A DNA stretch of 64,000 nucleotides from Candidatus Protochlamydia amoebophila UWE25 (GTDB lineage: Bacteria; Chlamydiota; Chlamydiia; Chlamydiales; Parachlamydiaceae): the NCBI RefSeq assembly GCF_000011565.2, contig NC_005861.2, positions 434,001-498,000 on the forward strand, read 5' to 3'. A model generated the notes under the pieces. It was not told the origin of the DNA. It saw only the letters and a program-made list of their open reading frames with translations, and made no database searches. Both the position numbers and the translations under genes were made by a program. Positions 1 to 8,387 of this stretch are shown one piece after another. Within the stretch, counting starts at the first letter, position 1, and every line of letters begins with the position of its first letter.

Positions 1-1
1 C

Positions 2-91
2 AGTGCACCAAAAAAATTTAAAAAACTAGCTAAGCGTTTAACTTTAGAGACCCCTATCTCAAATTTAAGTCATACAATTGATCTCTTTTGA
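2..91 (+). CDS. Possible C-terminal end of an upstream gene (weak)
   Basis: One frame is open from the window edge to a TGA at 89-91 and would encode about 29 residues rich in lysine and threonine. It could be the end of a gene that starts outside the window, but the stretch is short, AT-rich and without a recognisable motif, so chance is a real alternative. Nothing else is visible between here and the Sel1 gene. Confidence 0.2.
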   Translation, partial: SAPKKFKKLAKRLTLETPISNLSHTIDLF

Positions 92-219
92 CCGGATTAA
101 AATTGCTTTTTTAGTTGAGTAATTATTCATTGCAAGTGAATCATTGTTATTTTTAATTCTCTAAATTTTAATCGATTAATAATTAGATTCTCATTTTATC
201 CTAATTAAAGGAGTCAATG

Positions 220-1107
220 ATGTCATTTTCTTTCAATAAGTTACTTATTTTATTTACATTGTCTTACAGCTGGCTAGTTAGTGCTTCACAAGGGTTTTTA
301 GAAGAAAAAAATTTGAATAAAACGGCTAATTTGCCTATTCGGGAAACACTTCAAGAAAGATTAACTTCTTTAGCTCTTGAAGGGGATATGAACGCCCAGT
401 ACAAGCTTGGCATGTTATTAATGAATGGCGAAAAAGAGGATTGTCTTAAAGGCGTTGAATGGCTTGAAATAGCGGCGGAGCAAGGCCAAGTTGAGGCTCA
501 ACTGACTTTAGGAAAGATGTATCAAATAGGCTTGAAAGTCGAAAGAAATTCTCTTACCTCTCTATACTGGATTTCACAAGCGGCATTGCAAGGAAATGAA
601 AAAGCTATTCAATCCTTAAAAAACTTATTTTCGACTTTTCAAGAGTTATACAGTATTCATTTACCAAAAGAAGAGAGGAACTATTGGAAAATAGATAATC
701 ATCAGGTGAGTATTGACGAGTATATTATTGAGTCTGTCCCATTAAATGAAACTGTTACTCATTGGTCGCAAATTTTTACTATTTCGTTTATGTCCAAAAA
801 AATATTAAATCGAGATTTTAAAACAGCCTTGAGCAGTATGAATGCTGTTAAAGAATTGATGAGAAAAAATTATGGGGGCAAGGCTAAATTGACTCCTATA
901 CAGGTGACAGATAATGATGTAATTTATGAGTCTTTTATCCCTCTTAATAAAACGAATCAGTTTGAAAATGAAATTGTCAGACTTATTAGAACTCCACGAG
1001 GTTTGTATCGGATTGCTTATTCGAGAAAAAATTCGTATATTGACGATAAAACCAAGCATAAGTGGTTAAAAAGTTTGTGTGAAGCAGATTTGATCAAACT
1101 GAAGTAA
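220..1107 (+). CDS. Exported Sel1-repeat (TPR-like) protein
   Basis: Seen: 295 residues with an N-terminal hydrophobic signal peptide (about residues 1-22, ending near SAS) and two Sel1-like repeats at roughly 55-125 (QYKLGMLLMNG, then AQLTLGKMYQIG, with an AALQGNEKA-type helix). The C-terminal 150 residues match nothing I know. AAAGGAG at 207-213 lies 6 nt before the second ATG (220) but only 3 nt before the first (217), so 220 is preferred. Known: Sel1 repeats form alpha-solenoid protein-binding surfaces and are common in bacteria living in eukaryotic cells. Inferred: a periplasmic or secreted scaffold; substrate unknown. It stands alone, followed by a tRNA on the other strand. Confidence 0.75.
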   Translation: MSFSFNKLLILFTLSYSWLVSASQGFLEEKNLNKTANLPIRETLQERLTSLALEGDMNAQYKLGMLLMNGEKEDCLKGVEWLEIAAEQGQVEAQLTLGKMYQIGLKVERNSLTSLYWISQAALQGNEKAIQSLKNLFSTFQELYSIHLPKEERNYWKIDNHQVSIDEYIIESVPLNETVTHWSQIFTISFMSKKILNRDFKTALSSMNAVKELMRKNYGGKAKLTPIQVTDNDVIYESFIPLNKTNQFENEIVRLIRTPRGLYRIAYSRKNSYIDDKTKHKWLKSLCEADLIKLK

Positions 1108-1122
1108 TTCTCCTTGATGAAT

Positions 1123-1196
1123 TGTCCTCGGCGCGACTCGAACGCGCGGCCTGTTGCTTAGGAGGCAACCGCTCTATCCACCTGAGCTACGAGAAC
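1123..1196 (-). tRNA. tRNA-Arg (anticodon CCT)
   Basis: Read on the minus strand this folds as a full cloverleaf: 7-bp acceptor (GTTCTCG with CGAGGAC, one T-G pair), D arm GCTC/GAGC, anticodon stem GTTGC/GCAAC around loop CTCCTAA (anticodon CCT, decoding AGG), T arm with GTTCGAGTC, discriminator A. CCA is not encoded, so it must be added after transcription. It lies between the Sel1 gene and gnd. Confidence 0.95.
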
Positions 1197-1664
1197 ATAA
1201 TGGAAAACATTTAATCCAATATTCAAATGTAAAAGTCAAAAAAATTACTCAGCTCTGAATGTTCTTCACATTAGCAAATGTCAAAGCAGTTTATCATTTT
1301 TCATAAATTAAGATAAATATCCTTGCTAATAGAATTAAGGAACATCAGGATATTTTTTTAATTGATTGTAAATAAAAAACTTGTGAAAAGTATATTCAAA
1401 AATTTAATAAAGGTTTTTAATCAAAAAAAAACCAAAAAAAGCAATTTTTCCTTCGATGGGTAATTTTACCTTGCGTATGTTGTCAAAATAGGTGTTAAGA
1501 TTTTAAATTATTTTGAAACAGATAGGATTTGGTTGTACCTTTTTATTAATTGCTTAAGCCTCTATCACTTTTATTAAATAGAATTGGATGGCAAAAAACA
1601 TTATCTTTTTAATCTTTTATTATTCAAAATCCGCATTAATAACCTCTTAACGAAGGACATGCAC
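1197..1664. other. AT-rich intergenic region upstream of gnd
   Basis: About 470 bases with no convincing gene on either strand. It holds the promoter side of the minus-strand tRNA-Arg (a TTGACT-like box near 1237), one terminator-like hairpin listed separately, and the leader of gnd. An in-frame upstream extension of gnd through this region is rejected because it has no ribosome binding site. Confidence 0.6.
1315..1359 (+). terminator. Terminator-like hairpin
   Basis: Perfect 9-bp inverted repeat AAATATCCT (1315-1323) / AGGATATTT (1347-1355) with a 23-nt loop, running into a T tract to 1359. The stem is AT-rich, so it would be a weak intrinsic terminator. It could end read-through from the Sel1 gene, 200 bases upstream. 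Confidence 0.4.
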
Positions 1665-3113
1665 ATGACACAAGCAGATATTGGTTTAATCGGTCTAGCC
1701 GTAATGGGACAAAATCTCGTTCTTAATATGAACGATCATGGATACACGGTTGCTGTTTATAATAGGACAACTTCCAAGGTAGATGAATTTTTAGATGGGC
1801 CAGCAAAAGGCACAAAAGTCATTGGGGCTCATTCATTAAAAGATTTGATTAGTCAGTTGAAACGGCCACGCCGTGTGATGCTAATGGTTAAAGCAGGTGA
1901 ACCTGTCGATAATTTTATTGAGCAATGTCTTCCTTATCTTGAAAAAGGTGACATACTTATCGATGGAGGAAATAGCTTATTTACAGACACAAATCGCCGT
2001 TGTAATAGTTTGAAAGAAAAAGGAATTATTTTTATTGGAACGGGAATTTCTGGAGGAGAGGAGGGAGCTCGTCATGGTCCTTCTATTATGCCTGGAGGAA
2101 ATCCTGAGGGATGGCCACATATTAAAGAAATTTTTCAATCCATCAGTGCTAAAGTTGAAGGGGAACCTTGTTGTGATTGGGTAGGCGATCAAGGAGCTGG
2201 GCATTACGTTAAAATGGTTCATAATGGGATCGAATATGGCGACATGCAGCTGATTTCAGAAGCTTATTATTTGTTGAAAGAAGCTCTTCATCTTAATCAA
2301 AACGAATTATATCAGGTGTTTGCAGATTGGAATAAAGGAGATTTGGATAGCTATTTAATCGAAATCACTTCGAAAATATTTAAAGTGAATGATGAAGACG
2401 GAAAACCACTTGTAGATAAAATTTTAGACGTTGCAGGTCAAAAAGGCACAGGAAAATGGACAGTGATTAATGCATTGGATTTAGGAATGCCTTTAACATT
2501 AATTGGAGAGGCAGTTTTTGCAAGATGTTTGTCTGCTTTAAAAGATGAACGGGTAGCTGCAAGCGAGTTATTGAAAGGGCCTGATGCCAAATTTGAAGGA
2601 AATAGGGAAGAGTTTATTCAAGCAATTCGAGAAGCTCTTTATTCCTCAAAAATCATTAGTTATACTCAAGGTTTTATGTTAATGCAACAAGCGGCAGCAG
2701 AATATAAATGGCAGCTTAATTATGGGGCAATTGCCTTAATGTGGCGTGGTGGATGTATTATCCGCAGTCAATTTTTGGGCAAAATTAAAGAAGCATTTAA
2801 ACTAAATCCAAACCTCAAGAGTTTACTTCTTGATGAATACTTTCTTCAAGAAATTCAAAAGCGGCAAAAAGGGTGGAGAAAAGTCGTTTCTAAATCAGTT
2901 GAGCTTGGAATTGCCACTCCTTGTTTTAATACTGCCTTGGTGTTTTACGATGGTTATCGCACAGCAAAATTACCTGCCAATCTCTTACAAGCTCAAAGAG
3001 ATTTCTTTGGGGCTCATACCTATGAACGAGGAGATCGGGCTCGAGGACAATATTTTCATACAGATTGGTCAGGCACCGGTGGAAAGGTGAGTTCAGGTTC
3101 GTACAACGCTTAA
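1665..3113 (+). CDS. gnd: 6-phosphogluconate dehydrogenase, decarboxylating
   Basis: Converts 6-phosphogluconate to ribulose 5-phosphate and CO2 with NADPH formation (oxidative pentose phosphate pathway, cytosol). Seen: N-terminal Rossmann motif GLAVMGQNLVLNM, the substrate-binding segment GGNSLF and GTGISGGEEGARHGPS, catalytic-lysine segment HYVKMVHNGIEYGDMQ, and a C-terminal tail GTGGKVSS. Length 482 residues, close to the family norm of 468-484. AAGGA at 1653-1657 sits 7 nt before the ATG at 1665, which decides the start; an open extension back to 1584 has no ribosome binding site. Known from memory: in Chlamydia gnd is next to lepA; here four lipid genes lie between them. Confidence 0.97.
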   Translation: MTQADIGLIGLAVMGQNLVLNMNDHGYTVAVYNRTTSKVDEFLDGPAKGTKVIGAHSLKDLISQLKRPRRVMLMVKAGEPVDNFIEQCLPYLEKGDILIDGGNSLFTDTNRRCNSLKEKGIIFIGTGISGGEEGARHGPSIMPGGNPEGWPHIKEIFQSISAKVEGEPCCDWVGDQGAGHYVKMVHNGIEYGDMQLISEAYYLLKEALHLNQNELYQVFADWNKGDLDSYLIEITSKIFKVNDEDGKPLVDKILDVAGQKGTGKWTVINALDLGMPLTLIGEAVFARCLSALKDERVAASELLKGPDAKFEGNREEFIQAIREALYSSKIISYTQGFMLMQQAAAEYKWQLNYGAIALMWRGGCIIRSQFLGKIKEAFKLNPNLKSLLLDEYFLQEIQKRQKGWRKVVSKSVELGIATPCFNTALVFYDGYRTAKLPANLLQAQRDFFGAHTYERGDRARGQYFHTDWSGTGGKVSSGSYNA

Positions 3114-3124
3114 TCCTATGAATT

Positions 3125-3757
3125 TTAGCTAGGAATGTTTCCTATACAGCCATTGTCAGACCATTGTTTGAGAGCTTCAATTTTGTGTCTGACGACTGTT
3201 GTCAATTCTTGGCTAGCTTCTTTAGCATTCGATTTAAGAAAAGGTTCTATAGCAATCGGCTTTCCAAATACACAAACAATGGGGTGTCCAAAGCTAGGAA
3301 AAGAATGTGTTCTTGGCCAAGCTTGGAATGTTCCTGAAATGTATGTGGGTATAATGGGAGAGCGCGTACGAAGAGCAAGTCTAGCAAGTCCTGTATGAAA
3401 AGGGATCAATTCTCCTGTTCTAGAAATCCCTCCTTCGGGAAAAATAACAACTTTTTTGTCTTGGCAAAGAAGTTGTTGTAAGACTCGAAAGGAATGTAGG
3501 TCTTTAGTGGGATGAGCATTAAATGCTTTTAAAAGCGTTTTTGAAAAAAAAGTAAATAAATGGGTATGAGCTAAAAAATGAACCTCTTCGGGCCAAGTTG
3601 TTCGCATCATCAAAGGAGGATCCATAAGAGAGGTGTGATTAGGAGCTAAAATGGATTTGCCAGTCGGTAAATTTTCTTTTCCAAATAATCGAAAATGGTA
3701 AAAAAAGCGAAAGCCTAACCGAAGGATAAAATTGGAAAATCTATATAATGGATTCAT
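3125..3757 (-). CDS. plsC: 1-acyl-sn-glycerol-3-phosphate acyltransferase
   Basis: Makes phosphatidic acid from lysophosphatidic acid at the inner membrane. Seen: acyltransferase motif I NHTSLMDP near residue 40 (NHxxxxD catalytic pair), motif III FPEGGISRTG near 108, and a hydrophobic N-terminus. 210 residues, a compact member of the family. It is the last gene of a minus-strand cluster uppS-cdsA-cmk-plsC, only 14 nt after cmk, and it converges on gnd with an 11-nt gap. The same four-gene order is, from memory, CT450-CT453 in Chlamydia trachomatis, which supports the call and suggests one operon for membrane lipid and carrier synthesis. Confidence 0.93.
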   Translation of the reverse strand: MNPLYRFSNFILRLGFRFFYHFRLFGKENLPTGKSILAPNHTSLMDPPLMMRTTWPEEVHFLAHTHLFTFFSKTLLKAFNAHPTKDLHSFRVLQQLLCQDKKVVIFPEGGISRTGELIPFHTGLARLALRTRSPIIPTYISGTFQAWPRTHSFPSFGHPIVCVFGKPIAIEPFLKSNAKEASQELTTVVRHKIEALKQWSDNGCIGNIPS

Positions 3758-3771
3758 TTTGTGTTAAAAGT

Positions 3772-4458
3772 CTAACTTGGCCGTTTCGTCTTAATGGTGT
3801 CTTTATATTCTAATATCTTATAAACAACCTCATCGATGCTTAAATCAGAAGTATCGATAACAAAAGCGTCTTCTGCTTGGCATAAAGGAGAATATTCACG
3901 AGTAGAATCATAGTTATCTCGTTTAGTGATTTCTTCCAAACATTTTTCTAAAGTAAGTTCTTTTGTTTCCTCGGGGAATTTTGAGGTTAATTCATCATAC
4001 CGTCTTTTCGCACGCACATCATTGCGTCCAGTCAGAAAAATTTTGATGTTCGCATTAGGAAAAACAACAGTTCCCATATCGCGACCTTCAAACACAGCAT
4101 TTACCCCCTCCGCAAGCTCGCGTTGAATTGCCATGAGTTTTTCTCGAACAGCTTTAATGGCAGAGACTTTAGAAACAGATGAAGTGACTTCTTTTCCGCG
4201 AATAAGCTTGGAGACATCTTCTTTATCAACAAAATAATGCCTGTCATGATGAATCACTTTGATATCAAATTGAAAGTGGTCAAGATAGTTTTGAAGAGTG
4301 TCAGGATCGGAAAGATCAATTTGATTTTTTAAGATTCCAAATGTAAGAGCACGGTACATAGCGCCTGTATCAAAAAAAATAAAACCAATAGATTCCGCAA
4401 GTTTTTTTGCAATTGTACTTTTTCCTGTTGCAACAGGTCCATCAATAGTAATGATCAT
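3772..4458 (-). CDS. cmk: Cytidylate kinase
   Basis: Phosphorylates CMP and dCMP with ATP. Seen: P-loop GPVATGKSTIAKKLA at residues 6-20, FFDTGAMYRALT (CMP-binding), FEGRDMGTVVFPNA and the lid segment VRAKRRYDEL. 228 residues, the usual length for bacterial Cmk. It lies inside the uppS-cdsA-cmk-plsC cluster. CMP is released by CDP-diacylglycerol-dependent lipid synthesis, so recycling fits the neighbour cdsA (inference). Confidence 0.96.
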   Translation of the reverse strand: MIITIDGPVATGKSTIAKKLAESIGFIFFDTGAMYRALTFGILKNQIDLSDPDTLQNYLDHFQFDIKVIHHDRHYFVDKEDVSKLIRGKEVTSSVSKVSAIKAVREKLMAIQRELAEGVNAVFEGRDMGTVVFPNANIKIFLTGRNDVRAKRRYDELTSKFPEETKELTLEKCLEEITKRDNYDSTREYSPLCQAEDAFVIDTSDLSIDEVVYKILEYKDTIKTKRPS

Positions 4459-4510
4459 AAATTTCTCATATTTAATATCCTCATATTATAGAGGAAAGAT
4501 TTTACTCATG

Positions 4511-5353
4511 TCATGAAACTTTTAGCCAAAGATACACTAAAGGCAAGGTAAAAACAAGAGAATCTGTCATATCAAGGATGCCCCCTAAACCCGGTAGTTG
4601 ACTGCTATCTTTGACCCCAGCGTCTCTCTTTAAGATGGATTCAGATAAGTCTCCGAATTGAGAAAGTACACTGATGACTATTCCTAGCCATATACTTTGC
4701 CAAAAGGAGATTGGATGTTTAAAAGGGAATACAAAATAATAAAAAGCTAGGCTAGTCAAAAGAGACAATATTAAACCTCCAATGGAACCTTCGATAGTTT
4801 TTTTGGGGCTAATATGAGAAGCTAATTTGATTTTTCCGAAAATTTTTCCGCTTATATATCCACCAACATCTGTCATTTTGGTAACAGCAAGTGCATAGGC
4901 GAGCCACAAACGTCCATCAGTTATATGAGGAGATGAAAAATAATTGATTTGCAAAGCACATGTCAAAGGGATGACGACATAGCCAATTCCGAATAGGTTG
5001 ACAGCAATATTACCTAAGGGTTCTAACTGTTTATTAAAATAGGCTAAAAAAAATAGTAGAAGACAGCCTAATAAAACAAAAAGAGGAAGATCAGATAAAT
5101 TGGGTTCTTGTCCAGCGTAAAAACTGCTGATGACATAAGCTGTTGTTGTTCCCACACCTAATAAATTTAAAGGTTGAAATCCTTTATAATGTGCCAATTG
5201 ATAATACTCGAGAAGAGCCAATGAGATAATTGCTGCATTAAGTAATACAAAAATAGGTTTAAAGTAAGGAACATGAGAAAAATAAATCGAGATAATGACT
5301 AAGAAAATAGTCACGCTGCTTGTGACAACTCGTTGTTTAAACTGATTTGCCAA
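4511..5353 (-). CDS. cdsA: Phosphatidate cytidylyltransferase
   Basis: Makes CDP-diacylglycerol from phosphatidic acid and CTP; integral inner-membrane enzyme. Seen: about eight hydrophobic segments and the C-terminal CdsA signature SESILKRDAGVKDSS followed by PGLGGILDMTDS. The usual PGHGG-DRxDS is altered here: H is replaced by L and R by M, worth noting because these residues are well conserved in other phyla. Start: a TTG at 5353, 1 nt after the uppS stop and 8 nt after GGAGG inside uppS, is much better placed than an upstream in-frame codon at 5449, which would overlap uppS by 95 nt. With this start the protein has 280 residues, the family norm. Translational coupling to uppS is likely. 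Confidence 0.9.
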   Translation of the reverse strand: MANQFKQRVVTSSVTIFLVIISIYFSHVPYFKPIFVLLNAAIISLALLEYYQLAHYKGFQPLNLLGVGTTTAYVISSFYAGQEPNLSDLPLFVLLGCLLLFFLAYFNKQLEPLGNIAVNLFGIGYVVIPLTCALQINYFSSPHITDGRLWLAYALAVTKMTDVGGYISGKIFGKIKLASHISPKKTIEGSIGGLILSLLTSLAFYYFVFPFKHPISFWQSIWLGIVISVLSQFGDLSESILKRDAGVKDSSQLPGLGGILDMTDSLVFTLPLVYLWLKVS

Positions 5354-5354
5354 T

Positions 5355-6134
5355 TTATACGCCTCCCCATCTTCTTTCTCTTTTTTGATAATCGACAATG
5401 GCTTCCAGAAGATGATTAGGAGTAAAATCTGGCCAAAGGACAGGTGCAATATAAATTTCTGTATAAGAAATTTGCCAAAGAAGAAAATTACTAATTCTCA
5501 TTTCACCACTTGTTCGAATTAATAGCTCAGGATCTGGCCATTGATGGGTGTCTAAATATTGAGCGATAGTTGTTTCGTTCACTTCTTCTTTTTTCAAATT
5601 TCCCTGTTCGACTTCATCTAATATCCTCGTAAAAGCCCGTTGTAGTTCATTGCGAGAACCGTAGTTCATAGCAAGAATTAAATCAATTTGATCACATGCA
5701 CAAGTAGCTTTTTTTGTTTCCTTCAAAGTGTCTTTTAAAAATTCAGGAAGAGGATCAAGCTCACCGATGGTTTCTAATTTAATTCCATTTTGAATCATTG
5801 AATCACATTGTTCGCTTAGATAAGAGGCAAATAAAAGCATGAGAGCAGAAATTTCATCAAATGAACGAGACCAGTTTTCAGTAGAAAATGTATAGAATGT
5901 AATTGCTTTAATTCCAAGTTCCTTTGCTGCTTTAACGGTTTCCATTAAAATATCAGCTCCTTCTCGGTGTCCTTCATTTGAGCTGGATAATCGTTTTCTT
6001 GCCCAACGTCGATTGCCGTCAGGAATAATGGCGATGTGTTGTGGGATACGAGAAAAATTTAAACTCTCTAGTTGCGATGGCAAGAAATAGCTAGAACTTT
6101 CTTGCAATGGTATAACAGCGTGATCAATCAACAT
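5355..6134 (-). CDS. uppS: Isoprenyl transferase (undecaprenyl diphosphate synthase)
   Basis: Condenses isopentenyl diphosphate onto farnesyl diphosphate in cis to build the C55 lipid carrier of cell-wall and envelope synthesis. Seen: the five conserved regions, including IAIIPDGNRRWARKR (diphosphate-binding Asp and Arg), TFYTFSTENW and the C-terminal block DPELLIRTSGEMRISNFLLW followed by YTEIY. The ATG at 6134 follows GAGGG by 3 nt; an in-frame TTG at 6155 has no ribosome binding site. 259 residues, family norm. First gene of the minus-strand lipid cluster; it depends on the MEP pathway, one step of which (ispD) is also in this window. Confidence 0.95.
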   Translation of the reverse strand: MLIDHAVIPLQESSSYFLPSQLESLNFSRIPQHIAIIPDGNRRWARKRLSSSNEGHREGADILMETVKAAKELGIKAITFYTFSTENWSRSFDEISALMLLFASYLSEQCDSMIQNGIKLETIGELDPLPEFLKDTLKETKKATCACDQIDLILAMNYGSRNELQRAFTRILDEVEQGNLKKEEVNETTIAQYLDTHQWPDPELLIRTSGEMRISNFLLWQISYTEIYIAPVLWPDFTPNHLLEAIVDYQKRERRWGGV

Positions 6135-6212
6135 AGACCCTCTAGAAATTTGCAAAAGAATAACGTAAATGGATTTGATCGAATAGATTTATCTTTTGCC
6201 AACTCTCCAAAA

Positions 6213-8021
6213 TTAATCTCCAGCTTTTAATACTTCCATAAAGGCACTTTGAGGAATGTTTACTTTTCCGATTTCCTTCATCCGTTTTTTACCCTTTTTT
6301 TGCTTTTCCCATAATTTACGTTTACGAGAAATGTCTCCCCCGTAGCATTTTGCTGTGACATTTTTGGTGATTGCTCGAATTGTTTCTCGCGCCACAACTT
6401 TTCCGCCAATAGCTGCTTGAATAGGAACCTTAAAGAGCTGCATGGGAATAACTTCAACTAATTTAGCACAGATAGCTCGTCCTTTACTCTCTGCTTTAGT
6501 TCTGTGTACTAAGCAAGAAAAGGCATCAACAGGTTCTTCATTAACACGAATTTCAAGTTTGATTATTTCACTTGGTTCATAGCAATCAAATTCATAATCA
6601 AAAGATCCATAACCTTTCGTAATCGATTTTAACTTGTCATTAAAGTCTGTAATGATTTCATTGAGAGGAAGACGATATGTTAATAATAATCTACGAGCAT
6701 CCATGGTCTCTGTTTTCGTGCAGACTCCTCGTTTATCCATTCCTAGGTTCATGATAGCTCCTAAATATTCGGATGGAATCATGATGTGACATTTTACCCA
6801 CGGTTCTTCGACCATTCGAATAAATGTGGGATCTGGGTAATGAGCGGGGTTGTCAACAGTTTTGACTACTCCATCATCAAGTGTAAAACGATAAATGACA
6901 CTAGGAGCTGTAGAAATAATATCAATGTTAAATTCTCTTTGAATTCGCTCAAAAACTATCTCTAAGTGTAGCAACCCAAGGAATCCACATCGAAAACCAA
7001 AACCAAGTGCTGTACTACTTTCTTGCTCAATATGCAAAGCAGAATCATTCAATTGAAGCTTACCTAATGCATCTCTGAGCCCTTCAAATTCCGTTGCGTC
7101 AATGGGATAGATTCCTGCAAAGACTACGGGAGAAATGATTTTAAAACCTGGAAGTGCTTCAGGGGCAGGATATTTTTGCAGAGTAATGGTATCGCCAATT
7201 TTGACATCAGAAGGGGTTTTGATATTGGCAATCATATAACCGACTTCTCCGGGTCGGAGTTGTTCAACAGGTTTTTCTTTAGGGGTAAACATTCCCACTT
7301 CTAATACTTCAAAGTTTTTGTTGGTGGCCATCATTTTAATGAGAGAGCCCCGCTTGATTTCTCCACTCATGACACGAATATAAACCATGACACCTCGATA
7401 AACATCATAGTGAGAGTCAAAAACAAGCGCTCTTAATAAATTGTCTTTTGGCTCTTGGGGAGGAGGTACTGCTGTGAGAATTCTCTCAAGAACATCTTTG
7501 ACACCTAAACCAGATTTTGCGGAACAACCAATTGCATCTGAGGCATCTAATCCAATCACATCTTCGATTTGTTTACGCACTCCTTCTACATCGGCTGCTG
7601 GAAGATCAATTTTGTTGATAACAGGAACAATTTCTAGATTTCTTTCCAAAGCTAAATGTACGTTGGCTAGGCTCTGTGCTTGCACGCCTTGACCTGCATC
7701 AACAACAAGGATGGCTCCTTCACAGGCCGCTAAAGAACGCGAAACTTCATAAGTAAAGTCAACGTGGCCTGGAGTGTCAATGAGGTTAATTTGATAAGTT
7801 TGCCCATCATTCCCTTTATAATACATTGTGACAGGGTGGGCTTTGATCGTAATGCCTCTTTCTCTTTCCAGATCCATGTCATCTAACAATTGCTCTTGCA
7901 TATCGCGGGCAGCAACTGTATTAGTTAACTCTAGTAGACGATCAGCAAGCGTAGATTTTCCGTGATCTATATGAGCAATGATTGAGAAATTGCGGATATT
8001 GTTTAAATTGTGGCAATGCAT
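6213..8021 (-). CDS. lepA: Elongation factor 4 (LepA GTPase)
   Basis: Ribosome-binding GTPase that remodels stalled elongation complexes. Seen: G1 [16 protein letters not shown] near residue 17, G2 [11 protein letters not shown]3 DTPGHVDF, G4 NKIDLP, and the LepA-specific C-terminal domain ending [14 protein letters not shown]. 602 residues, a full-length EF4. Single gene, transcribed from the side of the tRNA-Leu(CAG). Gene order gnd-lepA is a known chlamydial arrangement, interrupted here by the lipid operon. Confidence 0.98.
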   Translation of the reverse strand: MHCHNLNNIRNFSIIAHIDHGKSTLADRLLELTNTVAARDMQEQLLDDMDLERERGITIKAHPVTMYYKGNDGQTYQINLIDTPGHVDFTYEVSRSLAACEGAILVVDAGQGVQAQSLANVHLALERNLEIVPVINKIDLPAADVEGVRKQIEDVIGLDASDAIGCSAKSGLGVKDVLERILTAVPPPQEPKDNLLRALVFDSHYDVYRGVMVYIRVMSGEIKRGSLIKMMATNKNFEVLEVGMFTPKEKPVEQLRPGEVGYMIANIKTPSDVKIGDTITLQKYPAPEALPGFKIISPVVFAGIYPIDATEFEGLRDALGKLQLNDSALHIEQESSTALGFGFRCGFLGLLHLEIVFERIQREFNIDIISTAPSVIYRFTLDDGVVKTVDNPAHYPDPTFIRMVEEPWVKCHIMIPSEYLGAIMNLGMDKRGVCTKTETMDARRLLLTYRLPLNEIITDFNDKLKSITKGYGSFDYEFDCYEPSEIIKLEIRVNEEPVDAFSCLVHRTKAESKGRAICAKLVEVIPMQLFKVPIQAAIGGKVVARETIRAITKNVTAKCYGGDISRKRKLWEKQKKGKKRMKEIGKVNIPQSAFMEVLKAGD

Positions 8022-8136
8022 AGATGATTGATTTCCAAAATGGTTGGGAGAGAATCAAATTTAATGGATTTAAGGAAACATTTCAAGCGAATTGCATGGG
8101 GTAAAAGAACAATAGATATCTGAATGAATAAAGAAT

Positions 8137-8220
8137 TGCGGCCAAGATGACTCGAACATCCACCGAGTTACCCCGACTAGAACCTGAATCTAGCGCGTCT
8201 ACCAATTCCGCCATGGCCGC
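8137..8220 (-). tRNA. tRNA-Leu (anticodon CAG)
   Basis: Minus-strand class II tRNA of 84 nt: acceptor GCGGCCA with TGGCCGC (7 bp), anticodon stem CTAGA/TCTAG around loop TTCAGGT (anticodon CAG, codon CTG), a long variable arm, T loop GTTCGAGTC and discriminator A. CCA not encoded. The 170 bases between this tRNA and the RhoGEF-like gene are over 80% AT. Confidence 0.95.
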
Positions 8221-8387
8221 ATTTAAAAAATAATAACCATATCTTTTTTTGAATTTTTTAAAAACAAAAATATTTATAGTGAATAAACTATTATTTTTAT
8301 TGGTTGTTTTGTATTGAAAAATTTATTTTTTTTAATTTAAAATATAAAATTAATTTAAACTATTTTTAATAAAATAATAGGTTAAAA

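Noticed and set aside
1584-1664. N-terminal extension of gnd
   Set aside because: Adds residues absent from the family and has no ribosome binding site, whereas AAGGA fits the ATG at 1665.
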